Origin: Hexactinellida sp. DTS-2022
Taxonomy: Eukaryota > Porifera > Hexactinellida
Direction: 5' to 3'
NCBI GenBank assembly: GCA_028753945.1
Contig: JAPNXP010000011.1
Span: 2,976,001 to 3,040,000 of the forward strand
DNA length: 64,000 nucleotides
The notes beneath the pieces are model-generated. The model had not been told where the DNA came from. It did not search any database and worked only from the letters and a program-made list of their open reading frames with translations. Below, in pieces: positions 13,111 to 26,800 of this stretch; within the stretch, counting starts at the first letter, position 1; the number at the start of each line of letters is the position of its first letter. A program made the position numbers and the translations under genes.

Positions 13111-14535
13111 GATTAATGTATATGTTTTAGACGGGTAGCATAATAAACACAGTTGTTATTATAGAGAGATGCTTTTGGTCACTGTATATGAATATTGTAT
13201 ATTTCTTAGTCGCGGAGCATATTAAGCCCAGTTGATATTATACAGAGGTTCTTTTGCTCACAGTTCATGATTTATGTCTAATTCTTAGTCGGGTATCATA
13301 ATATGGACAGTTGTTATTATAGTGTGTTTGTTTTGCTCACGTTTTTTTGGCAAATTTATATTTTTAGTCGGGTAGCAAAACAAACACAGTTGATATTTCT
13401 GACAGCCACTTTTGAGTTCAATTTATGACCAATGTATATTTCTTAGTCGCGGAGGATAATAAGCTCAGTTGAAATTATAGAGAGGTTCGCTTGCTCACAG
13501 TTTCTGATTAATTTCTATTTCTTAGTCGGGTGGCATAATAGGCGCAGTTGATATTATAGAGAGTTTACTTTGCTCATCGATATTGACAATTGTATATTTC
13601 TTATTTGGGAAGTATAATAAACACATTTGTTATTATAGAGAGATTACTTTGCTCATCGTTATTGACAAATGTATATTTCTTAGTCGCGGAGCATAATAAG
13701 CATAGTTGTTATAATAGAGAGATGCTTTTAATCACCGTTTATGAATATTGGATATTTTTTCGTCGGTAGCATAATAAGGATAGTTGTTATTATAGAGAGT
13801 TTATTTTGAGCACCTCTTATGACCAATGTATTTTTGTTAGTCGCGGATGATAATAAGCACTGTTGATATTATAGAGATGTCCTTTTGCTCACAGTTTCTG
13901 ATTAATGTGTATTTCTTAGTCGGGTAGCATAATAAACACAGTTGTTAATAAAGAGAGATGCTTTTGATCACCGTTTATGAATATTGTATATTTCTAGGAC
14001 GCGGAGCATTTTATGCACAGTTGTTATTATACAGAGGAGTTTTTGCTCACTGTTTATGATTTATGTCTAATTCTTAGTCGGGTGGAATAATAAGCACAGT
14101 TGTTATTACAGAGAATTTCTTTGCTCACGATTTTTTCAAATAATATATTACTTAGTTGGGTAGCATAACAAACACAGTTGATAATACTGACAGCCACTTT
14201 TGCGTTCTGATTATGACCAAATATATTTCTCAGTCGCGCAGCATAATAAACACAGTTGTTATTATCGAGAGGTCGTTTTGCTCAAAGTTTATGATTTATG
14301 TCTAATTCATATTTCGGTAGCATAATATTCACGTTGTTATAATGGAGAGATGTTTTGATGTCTGTATATGAATATTGTATCTTTCTTAGTCGCGTAGCAT
14401 AACAAACACAGTTGATATCACTGACAGCCACTTTTGCGTACTGATTATGACCAATGGATATTTCTTAGTCGCGGAGCTTAAAAAAGACAGTTGTTATTAT
14501 AGAGAGGTCGTTTTGCTCAAAGTTTCTGATCAACT

Positions 14536-15217
14536 GTAGACTGCCTTATTGATACACGTTGTATTTGGAGCAAAACAGGTCGATCAAATAATTCAAATTT
14601 CAAGAAAATACAGATTTAGACATAGTTTTGTACTCTCTATCGATTTCATTCAAAAAATCAAAATTTTCATAAATTGTTATGATGACGTAGTATAAAAGTG
14701 AACTGCTCCACATGCCTGCCACTTGCTTTTGTAATTTCTAAATGTTATAATTTTTGAGTAGAAATACCCGAAAGAAGAAAATTAGACTAAATAATATCTA
14801 TTTTAGTATATTCTGTTTGAATAATACTGAGTTGTGATAGATATAACTCAAATATATGTATTTTTCGTCATCCATGGTTCATCAAAAACAAATTTGTCGA
14901 TTTTGTTTAAATGATGTAAGTTTCGTTTAGTGAATAAGATTTGTTCAATTTTTGAGATCTGATAACTAATAAGATAGCCGTCATTTTTCAAGTTTAGAAA
15001 CAAAGGATTACTTACATGTTAACGGCGTTGTATCGATTTAAACAGAAAGTATGTGTAATCACTTTTTGTCGAAATCCTGAAGTAAATTTTTTCAAAAATT
15101 CAAGCATGTTGATATATTAATGTGCTCTGGTTGGATTTCTAATGAATAGTGTCTAAATATTTAATACAAAGAACTACAGGGTATGCTATTTTCCTGAAAA
15201 TCTCTCCGGCAGTCTAC
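14536..15217. mobile_element. 682-bp MITE-like insertion, copy 3
   Basis: It lies 2107 bp downstream of copy 2 with the same flanks and internal G at position 239. Subtracting the insert leaves 1425 bp, close to 18 monomers, so copies 2 and 3 form a local tandem duplication. Confidence 0.75.
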
Positions 15218-18200
15218 GATTAATGTATATGTTTTAGACGGGTAGCATAATAAACACAGTTGTTATTATAGAGAGATGCTTTTGGTCACTGTATATGAAT
15301 ATTGTATATTTCTTAGTCGCGGAGCATATTAAGCCCAGTTGATATTATACAGAGGTTCTTTTGCTCACAGTTCATGATTTATGTCTAATTCTTAGTCGGG
15401 TATCATAATATGGACAGTTGTTATTATAGTGTGTTTGTTTTGCTCACGTTTTTTTGGCAAATTTATATTTTTAGTCGGGTAGCAAAACAAACACAGTTGA
15501 TATTTCTGACAGCCACTTTTGAGTTCAATTTATGACCAATGTATATTTCTTAGTCGCGGAGGATAATAAGCTCAGTTGAAATTATAGAGAGGTTCGCTTG
15601 CTCACAGTTTCTGATTAATTTCTATTTCTTAGTCGGGTGGCATAATAGGCGCAGTTGATATTATAGAGAGTTTACTTTGCTCATCGATATTGACAATTGT
15701 ATATTTCTTATTTGGGAAGTATAATAAACACATTTGTTATTATAGAGAGATTACTTTGCTCATCGTTATTGACAAATGTATATTTCTTAGTCGCGGAGCA
15801 TAATAAGCATAGTTGTTATAATAGAGAGATGCTTTTAATCACCGTTTATGAATATTGGATATTTTTTCGTCGGTAGCATAATAAGGATAGTTGTTATTAT
15901 AGAGAGTTTATTTTGAGCACCTCTTATGACCAATGTATTTTTGTTAGTCGCGGATGATAATAAGCACTGTTGATATTATAGAGATGTCCTTTTGCTCACA
16001 GTTTCTGATTAATGTGTATTTCTTAGTCGGGTAGCATAATAAACACAGTTGTTAATAAAGAGAGATGCTTTTGATCACCGTTTATGAATATTGTATATTT
16101 CTAGGACGCGGAGCATTTTATGCACAGTTGTTATTATACAGAGGAGTTTTTGCTCACTGTTTATGATTTATGTCTAATTCTTAGTCGGGTGGAATAATAA
16201 GCACAGTTGTTATTACAGAGAATTTCTTTGCTCACGATTTTTTCAAATAATATATTACTTAGTTGGGTAGCATAACAAACACAGTTGATAATACTGACAG
16301 CCACTTTTGCGTTCTGATTATGACCAAATATATTTCTCAGTTGCGCAGCATAATAAACACAGTTGTTATTATCGAGAGGTCGTTTTGCTCAAAGTTTATG
16401 ATTTATGTCTAATTCATATTTCGGTAGCATAATATTCACGTTGTTATAATAGAGAGATGTTTTGATGTCTGTATATGAATATTGTATCTTTCTTAGTCGC
16501 GTAGCATAACAAACACAGTTGATATTACTGACACCCACTTTTGCGTGCTGATTATGACCAATGTATATTTCTTAGTCGCGGAGGATAATGAAACAGTTGT
16601 TATTATCGAGATGGCGTTTTGCTCACAGTTTATGATTTAAGTCTAATTCATATTTCGGTAGCATAATATTTACAATTGTGATTATAGAGTGTTTGTTTTG
16701 CTCGCATTTTTTTGCAAATAAAATATTTCTTAGTCGGGTAGCATAACAAACACAGTAGATATTACTGACAGCCACTTTTGCGTACTGATTATGACCAATG
16801 GATATTTCTTAGTCGCGGAGCATAATAAAGACAGTTGTTATTATAGAGAGATGCTTTTGATCACTGTATATGAATATTGTATATTTCTTAGTCGCGGAGC
16901 ATATTATGCCCAGTTGTTATTTTACAGACGTTCTTTTGCTCACAGTTCATGATTTATGTTAAATTCTTAGTCGGTTATCATAATATGGACAGTTGTTATA
17001 ATAGTGTGTTTGTTTTTCTCACGTTTTTTGGCAAATTTATATTTTTTAGTCGGGTAGCAAAACAAACACAGTTGATATTTCTGACAGCCACTTTTGAGTA
17101 CTATTTATGACAAATGTATATTTCTCTTTCGCGGAGGATAATAAGCTCAGTAGAAATTATAGAGAGGTACTTTTGCTCACAGTTTCTGATTAGTTTCTCT
17201 TTCTTAGTCGGGTGGCATAATTTGCGCAGTTGATATTATAGAGAGTTTACTTTGGTCACGGTTATTTGCAAATAGAATATTTCTTAGTAGGGTAGCATAA
17301 CAAACACAGTTGATATTACTGACAGCCACCTTTGCGTTCTGATTATGACTGATGTATATTTCTTAGCCGCGGAGCATAATACACACAGTTGTTATTATTG
17401 AGAGATGCTTTTGATCAGTGTATATGAATATTGTATATTTCTTTTCGCGGAGCATAAATAACACAGTTGTTATTATAGAGAGATGCTTTTGATCACTGTA
17501 TATGAATATTGTATATTTCTTAGTGCGGAGCATATTAAGCACAGTTGTTTATTTACAGAGATGCATTTGATCACAGTTTGTGATTTATGTCTAATTCTTA
17601 GTCGGGTAGCATAATATGCACAGTTGTTATTAATAAATAGTGTGTTACTTTTGCTCAAGGTTTCTGTCAAATTTATATTCTTAGTCGGGGAGCATAATAA
17701 ACACAGTTGATATTACTGACAGCCACTTTTGTGTTCTGATTATGACCAATGTAAAATTACTGAGTCGCGGAGCATAATATACACAGGTGTTATTATTGAG
17801 TGTTTCTTTTGCTCACGGTTTTTTTCAAATAAAATATTTCTTAGAAGGCTTGCATAACAAACACAGTTGATATTACTAACAGCCACTTTCCGTTCTAATT
17901 ATGACCAATGGATACTTCGTAGTCGCGGAGGATTTTAAGCTCAGTTGAAATTATAGAGAGGTTCGTTTGCTCACAGTTTATGATTAGTGTCTATATCTTT
18001 GTCGGGTTGCATGATGACCTTAGTTGTTATAATAGAGAGATGCTTTTAATCACCGTTAATGAATATTGTATATTTCTTCGTCGGTAGCATAATAAGTATA
18101 GTTGGTATTATAGAGAGGGTATTTTGAGCACCTCTTATGACCAATGTATTTTTGTTTGTCGCGGATGATAATAAGCACTGTTGATATTATAGAGATGTCC

Positions 18201-18853
18201 TTTTGCTCACAGTTTCTGATTAATGTGTATTTCTTAGTCGGGTAGCATAATAAACACAGTTGTTAATAAAGAGAGATGCTTTTGATCACCGTTTATGAAT
18301 ATTGTATATTTCTAGGACGCGGAGCATTTTATGCACAGTTGTTATTATACAGAGGAGTTTTTGCTCACTGTTTATGATTTATGTCTAATTCTTAGTCGGG
18401 TGGAATAATAAGCACAGTTGTTATTACAGAGAATTTCTTTGCTCACGATTTTTTCAAATAATATATTACTTAGTTGGGTAGCATAACAAACACAGTTGAT
18501 AATACTGACAGCCACTTTTGCGTTCTGATTATGACCAAATATATTTCTCAGTCGCGCAGCATAATAAACACAGTTGTTATTATCGAGAGGTCGTTTTGCT
18601 CAAAGTTTATGATTTATGTCTAATTCATATTTCGGTAGCATAATATTCACGTTGTTATAATGGAGAGATGTTTTGATGTCTGTATATGAATATTGTATCT
18701 TTCTTAGTCGCGTAGCATAACAAACACAGTTGATATCACTGACAGCCACTTTTGCGTACTGATTATGACCAATGGATATTTCTTAGTCGCGGAGCTTAAA
18801 AAAGACAGTTGTTATTATAGAGAGGTCGTTTTGCTCAAAGTTTCTGATCAACT
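14536..18853. repeat. 4318-bp higher-order repeat, unit 1
   Basis: The unit is the 682-bp insertion plus 3636 bp of satellite (about 46 monomers). It contains the same segment that anchors the 2527-bp units, here at 17473. Confidence 0.9.
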
Positions 18854-19535
18854 GTAGACTGCCTTATTGATACACGTTGTATTTGGAGCAAAACAGGTCG
18901 ATCAAATAATTCAAATTTCAAGAAAATACAGATTTAGACATAGTTTTGTACTCTCTATCGATTTCATTCAAAAAATCAAAATTTTCATAAATTGTTATGA
19001 TGACGTAGTATAAAAGTGAACTGCTCCACATGCCTGCCACTTGCTTTTGTAATTTCTAAATGTTATAATTTTTGAGTAGAAATACCCGAAAGAAGAAAAT
19101 TAGACTAAATAATATCTATTTTAGTATATTCTGTTTGAATAATACTGAGTTGTGATAGATATAACTCAAATATATGTATTTTTCGTCATCCATGGTTCAT
19201 CAAAAACAAATTTGTCGATTTTGTTTAAATGATGTAAGTTTCGTTTAGTGAATAAGATTTGTTCAATTTTTGAGATCTGATAACTAATAAGATAGCCGTC
19301 ATTTTTCAAGTTTAGAAACAAAGGATTACTTACATGTTAACGGCGTTGTATCGATTTAAACAGAAAGTATGTGTAATCACTTTTTGTCGAAATCCTGAAG
19401 TAAATTTTTTCAAAAATTCAAGCATGTTGATATATTAATGTGCTCTGGTTGGATTTCTAATGAATAGTGTCTAAATATTTAATACAAAGAACTACAGGGT
19501 ATGCTATTTTCCTGAAAATCTCTCCGGCAGTCTAC
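18854..19535. mobile_element. 682-bp MITE-like insertion, copy 4
   Basis: It begins the second 4318-bp block and has G at internal position 239. A private substitution in its right flank near 19774 (TTTGGAAAATTT where sister copies have TTTGGCAAATTT) marks this copy as physically distinct. Confidence 0.75.
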
Positions 19536-22500
19536 GATTAATGTATATGTTTTAGACGGGTAGCATAATAAACACAGTTGTTATTATAGAGAGATGCTTT
19601 TGGTCACTGTATATGAATATTGTATATTTCTTAGTCGCGGAGCATATTAAGCCCAGTTGATATTATACAGAGGTTCTTTTGCTCACAGTTCATGATTTAT
19701 GTCTAATTCTTAGTCGGGTATCATAATATGGACAGTTGTTATTATAGTGTGTTTGTTTTGCTCACGTTTTTTTGGAAAATTTATATTTTTAGTCGGGTAG
19801 CAAAACAAACACAGTTGATATTTCTGACAGCCACTTTTGAGTTCAATTTATGACCAATGTATATTTCTTAGTCGCGGAGGATAATAAGCTCAGTTGAAAT
19901 TATAGAGAGGTTCGCTTGCTCACAGTTTCTGATTAATTTCTATTTCTTAGTCGGGTGGCATAATAGGCGCAGTTGATATTATAGAGAGTTTACTTTGCTC
20001 ATCGATATTGACAATTGTATATTTCTTATTTGGGAAGTATAATAAACACATTTGTTATTATAGAGAGATTACTTTGCTCATCGTTATTGACAAATGTATA
20101 TTTCTTAGTCGCGGAGCATAATAAGCATAGTTGTTATAATAGAGAGATGCTTTTAATCACCGTTTATGAATATTGGATATTTTTTCGTCGGTAGCATAAT
20201 AAGGATAGTTGTTATTATAGAGAGTTTATTTTGAGCACCTCTTATGACCAATGTATTTTTGTTAGTCGCGGATGATAATAAGCACTGTTGATATTATAGA
20301 GATGTCCTTTTGCTCACAGTTTCTGATTAATGTGTATTTCTTAGTCGGGTAGCATAATAAACACAGTTGTTAATAAAGAGAGATGCTTTTGATCACCGTT
20401 TATGAATATTGTATATTTCTAGGACGCGGAGCATTTTATGCACAGTTGTTATTATACAGAGGAGTTTTTGCTCACTGTTTATGATTTATGTCTAATTCTT
20501 AGTCGGGTGGAATAATAAGCACAGTTGTTATTACAGAGAATTTCTTTGCTCACGATTTTTTCAAATAATATATTACTTAGTTGGGTAGCATAACAAACAC
20601 AGTTGATAATACTGACAGCCACTTTTGCGTTCTGATTATGACCAAATATATTTCTCAGTTGCGCAGCATAATAAACACAGTTGTTATTATCGAGAGGTCG
20701 TTTTGCTCAAAGTTTATGATTTATGTCTAATTCATATTTCGGTAGCATAATATTCACGTTGTTATAATAGAGAGATGTTTTGATGTCTGTATATGAATAT
20801 TGTATCTTTCTTAGTCGCGTAGCATAACAAACACAGTTGATATTACTGACACCCACTTTTGCGTGCTGATTATGACCAATGTATATTTCTTAGTCGCGGA
20901 GGATAATGAAACAGTTGTTATTATCGAGATGGCGTTTTGCTCACAGTTTATGATTTAAGTCTAATTCATATTTCGGTAGCATAATATTTACAATTGTGAT
21001 TATAGAGTGTTTGTTTTGCTCGCATTTTTTTGCAAATAAAATATTTCTTAGTCGGGTAGCATAACAAACACAGTAGATATTACTGACAGCCACTTTTGCG
21101 TACTGATTATGACCAATGGATATTTCTTAGTCGCGGAGCATAATAAAGACAGTTGTTATTATAGAGAGATGCTTTTGATCACTGTATATGAATATTGTAT
21201 ATTTCTTAGTCGCGGAGCATATTATGCCCAGTTGTTATTTTACAGACGTTCTTTTGCTCACAGTTCATGATTTATGTTAAATTCTTAGTCGGTTATCATA
21301 ATATGGACAGTTGTTATAATAGTGTGTTTGTTTTTCTCACGTTTTTTGGCAAATTTATATTTTTTAGTCGGGTAGCAAAACAAACACAGTTGATATTTCT
21401 GACAGCCACTTTTGAGTACTATTTATGACAAATGTATATTTCTCTTTCGCGGAGGATAATAAGCTCAGTAGAAATTATAGAGAGGTACTTTTGCTCACAG
21501 TTTCTGATTAGTTTCTCTTTCTTAGTCGGGTGGCATAATTTGCGCAGTTGATATTATAGAGAGTTTACTTTGGTCACGGTTATTTGCAAATAGAATATTT
21601 CTTAGTAGGGTAGCATAACAAACACAGTTGATATTACTGACAGCCACCTTTGCGTTCTGATTATGACTGATGTATATTTCTTAGCCGCGGAGCATAATAC
21701 ACACAGTTGTTATTATTGAGAGATGCTTTTGATCAGTGTATATGAATATTGTATATTTCTTTTCGCGGAGCATAAATAACACAGTTGTTATTATAGAGAG
21801 ATGCTTTTGATCACTGTATATGAATATTGTATATTTCTTAGTGCGGAGCATATTAAGCACAGTTGTTTATTTACAGAGATGCATTTGATCACAGTTTGTG
21901 ATTTATGTCTAATTCTTAGTCGGGTAGCATAATATGCACAGTTGTTATTAATAAATAGTGTGTTACTTTTGCTCAAGGTTTCTGTCAAATTTATATTCTT
22001 AGTCGGGGAGCATAATAAACACAGTTGATATTACTGACAGCCACTTTTGTGTTCTGATTATGACCAATGTAAAATTACTGAGTCGCGGAGCATAATATAC
22101 ACAGGTGTTATTATTGAGTGTTTCTTTTGCTCACGGTTTTTTTCAAATAAAATATTTCTTAGAAGGCTTGCATAACAAACACAGTTGATATTACTAACAG
22201 CCACTTTCCGTTCTAATTATGACCAATGGATACTTCGTAGTCGCGGAGGATTTTAAGCTCAGTTGAAATTATAGAGAGGTTCGTTTGCTCACAGTTTATG
22301 ATTAGTGTCTATATCTTTGTCGGGTTGCATGATGACCTTAGTTGTTATAATAGAGAGATGCTTTTAATCACCGTTAATGAATATTGTATATTTCTTCGTC
22401 GGTAGCATAATAAGTATAGTTGGTATTATAGAGAGGGTATTTTGAGCACCTCTTATGACCAATGTATTTTTGTTTGTCGCGGATGATAATAAGCACTGTT

Positions 22501-23171
22501 GATATTATAGAGATGTCCTTTTGCTCACAGTTTCTGATTAATGTGTATTTCTTAGTCGGGTAGCATAATAAACACAGTTGTTAATAAAGAGAGATGCTTT
22601 TGATCACCGTTTATGAATATTGTATATTTCTAGGACGCGGAGCATTTTATGCACAGTTGTTATTATACAGAGGAGTTTTTGCTCACTGTTTATGATTTAT
22701 GTCTAATTCTTAGTCGGGTGGAATAATAAGCACAGTTGTTATTACAGAGAATTTCTTTGCTCACGATTTTTTCAAATAACATATTACTTAGTTGGGTAGC
22801 ATAACAAACACAGTTGATAATACTGACAGCCACTTTTGCGTTCTGATTATGACCAAATATATTTCTCAGTCGCGCAGCATAATAAACACAGTTGTTATTA
22901 TCGAGAGGTCGTTTTGCTCAAAGTTTATGATTTATGTCTAATTCATATTTCGGTAGCATAATATTCACGTTGTTATAATGGAGAGATGTTTTGATGTCTG
23001 TATATGAATATTGTATCTTTCTTAGTCGCGTAGCATAACAAACACAGTTGATATCACTGACAGCCACTTTTGCGTACTGATTATGACCAATGGATATTTC
23101 TTAGTCGCGGAGCTTAAAAAAGACAGTTGTTATTATAGAGAGGTCGTTTTGCTCAAAGTTTCTGATCAACT
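18854..23171. repeat. 4318-bp higher-order repeat, unit 2
   Basis: Repeats unit 1 almost exactly. A third unit begins at 23172 and stays in register until about 26763, where GAGCACCTCTTATGACC changes to GAGCACCGCATATGACC. Confidence 0.9.
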
Positions 23172-23853
23172 GTAGACTGCCTTATTGATACACGTTGTAT
23201 TTGGAGCAAAACAGGTCGATCAAATAATTCAAATTTCAAGAAAATACAGATTTAGACATAGTTTTGTACTCTCTATCGATTTCATTCAAAAAATCAAAAT
23301 TTTCATAAATTGTTATGATGACGTAGTATAAAAGTGAACTGCTCCACATGCCTGCCACTTGCTTTTGTAATTTCTAAATGTTATAATTTTTGAGTAGAAA
23401 TACCCGAAAGAAGAAAATTAGACTAAATAATATCTATTTTAGTATATTCTGTTTGAATAATACTGAGTTGTGATAGATATAACTCAAATATATGTATTTT
23501 TCGTCATCCATGGTTCATCAAAAACAAATTTGTCGATTTTGTTTAAATGATGTAAGTTTCGTTTAGTGAATAAGATTTGTTCAATTTTTGAGATCTGATA
23601 ACTAATAAGATAGCCGTCATTTTTCAAGTTTAGAAACAAAGGATTACTTACATGTTAACGGCGTTGTATCGATTTAAACAGAAAGTATGTGTAATCACTT
23701 TTTGTCGAAATCCTGAAGTAAATTTTTTCAAAAATTCAAGCATGTTGATATATTAATGTGCTCTGGTTGGATTTCTAATGAATAGTGTCTAAATATTTAA
23801 TACAAAGAACTACAGGGTATGCTATTTTCCTGAAAATCTCTCCGGCAGTCTAC
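23172..23853. mobile_element. 682-bp MITE-like insertion, copy 5
   Basis: It begins the third, incomplete 4318-bp block and has G at internal position 239. Flanks match copies 2-4. Confidence 0.75.
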
Positions 23854-26800
23854 GATTAATGTATATGTTTTAGACGGGTAGCATAATAAACACAGTTGTT
23901 ATTATAGAGAGATGCTTTTGGTCACTGTATATGAATATTGTATATTTCTTAGTCGCGGAGCATATTAAGCCCAGTTGATATTATACAGAGGTTCTTTTGC
24001 TCACAGTTCATGATTTATGTCTAATTCTTAGTCGGGTATCATAATATGGACAGTTGTTATTATAGTGTGTTTGTTTTGCTCACGTTTTTTTGGCAAATTT
24101 ATATTTTTAGTCGGGTAGCAAAACAAACACAGTTGATATTTCTGACAGCCACTTTTGAGTTCAATTTATGACCAATGTATATTTCTTAGTCGCGGAGGAT
24201 AATAAGCTCAGTTGAAATTATAGAGAGGTTCGCTTGCTCACAGTTTCTGATTAATTTCTATTTCTTAGTCGGGTGGCATAATAGGCGCAGTTGATATTAT
24301 AGAGAGTTTACTTTGCTCATCGATATTGACAATTGTATATTTCTTATTTGGGAAGTATAATAAACACATTTGTTATTATAGAGAGATTACTTTGCTCATC
24401 GTTATTGACAAATGTATATTTCTTAGTCGCGGAGCATAATAAGCATAGTTGTTATAATAGAGAGATGCTTTTAATCACCGTTTATGAATATTGGATATTT
24501 TTTCGTCGGTAGCATAATAAGGATAGTTGTTATTATAGAGAGTTTATTTTGAGCACCTCTTATGACCAATGTATTTTTGTTAGTCGCGGATGATAATAAG
24601 CACTGTTGATATTATAGAGATGTCCTTTTGCTCACAGTTTCTGATTAATGTGTATTTCTTAGTCGGGTAGCATAATAAACACAGTTGTTAATAAAGAGAG
24701 ATGCTTTTGATCACCGTTTATGAATATTGTATATTTCTAGGACGCGGAGCATTTTATGCACAGTTGTTATTATACAGAGGAGTTTTTGCTCACTGTTTAT
24801 GATTTATGTCTAATTCTTAGTCGGGTGGAATAATAAGCACAGTTGTTATTACAGAGAATTTCTTTGCTCACGATTTTTTCAAATAATATATTACTTAGTT
24901 GGGTAGCATAACAAACACAGTTGATAATACTGACAGCCACTTTTGCGTTCTGATTATGACCAAATATATTTCTCAGTTGCGCAGCATAATAAACACAGTT
25001 GTTATTATCGAGAGGTCGTTTTGCTCAAAGTTTATGATTTATGTCTAATTCATATTTCGGTAGCATAATATTCACGTTGTTATAATAGAGAGATGTTTTG
25101 ATGTCTGTATATGAATATTGTATCTTTCTTAGTCGCGTAGCATAACAAACACAGTTGATATTACTGACACCCACTTTTGCGTGCTGATTATGACCAATGT
25201 ATATTTCTTAGTCGCGGAGGATAATGAAACAGTTGTTATTATCGAGATGGCGTTTTGCTCACAGTTTATGATTTAAGTCTAATTCATATTTCGGTAGCAT
25301 AATATTTACAATTGTGATTATAGAGTGTTTGTTTTGCTCGCATTTTTTTGCAAATAAAATATTTCTTAGTCGGGTAGCATAACAAACACAGTAGATATTA
25401 CTGACAGCCACTTTTGCGTACTGATTATGACCAATGGATATTTCTTAGTCGCGGAGCATAATAAAGACAGTTGTTATTATAGAGAGATGCTTTTGATCAC
25501 TGTATATGAATATTGTATATTTCTTAGTCGCGGAGCATATTATGCCCAGTTGTTATTTTACAGACGTTCTTTTGCTCACAGTTCATGATTTATGTTAAAT
25601 TCTTAGTCGGTTATCATAATATGGACAGTTGTTATAATAGTGTGTTTGTTTTTCTCACGTTTTTTGGCAAATTTATATTTTTTAGTCGGGTAGCAAAACA
25701 AACACAGTTGATATTTCTGACAGCCACTTTTGAGTACTATTTATGACAAATGTATATTTCTCTGTCGCGGAGGATAATAAGCTCAGTAGAAATTATAGAG
25801 AGGTACTTTTGCTCACAGTTTCTGATTAGTTTCTCTTTCTTAGTCGGGTGGCATAATTTGCGCAGTTGATATTATAGAGAGTTTACTTTGGTCACGGTTA
25901 TTTGCAAATAGAATATTTCTTAGTAGGGTAGCATAACAAACACAGTTGATATTACTGACAGCCACCTTTGCGTTCTGATTATGACTGATGTATATTTCTT
26001 AGCCGCGGAGCATAATACACACAGTTGTTATTATTGAGAGATGCTTTTGATCAGTGTATATGAATATTGTATATTTCTTTTCGCGGAGCATAAATAACAC
26101 AGTTGTTATTATAGAGAGATGCTTTTGATCACTGTATATGAATATTGTATATTTCTTAGTGCGGAGCATATTAAGCACAGTTGTTTATTTACAGAGATGC
26201 ATTTGATCACAGTTTGTGATTTATGTCTAATTCTTAGTCGGGTAGCATAATATGCACAGTTGTTATTAATAAATAGTGTGTTACTTTTGCTCAAGGTTTC
26301 TGTCAAATTTATATTCTTAGTCGGGGAGCATAATAAACACAGTTGATATTACTGACAGCCACTTTTGTGTTCTGATTATGACCAATGTAAAATTACTGAG
26401 TCGCGGAGCATAATATACACAGGTGTTATTATTGAGTGTTTCTTTTGCTCACGGTTTTTTTCAAATAAAATATTTCTTAGAAGGCTTGCATAACAAACAC
26501 AGTTGATATTACTAACAGCCACTTTCCGTTCTAATTATGACCAATGGATACTTCGTAGTCGCGGAGGATTTTAAGCTCAGTTGAAATTATAGAGAGGTTC
26601 GTTTGCTCACAGTTTATGATTAGTGTCTATATCTTTGTCGGGTTGCATGATGACCTTAGTTGTTATAATAGAGAGATGCTTTTAATCACCGTTAATGAAT
26701 ATTGTATATTTCTTCGTCGGTAGCATAATAAGTATAGTTGGTATTATAGAGAGGGTATTTTGAGCACCGCATATGACCAATGTATTTTTGTTAGTCGCGG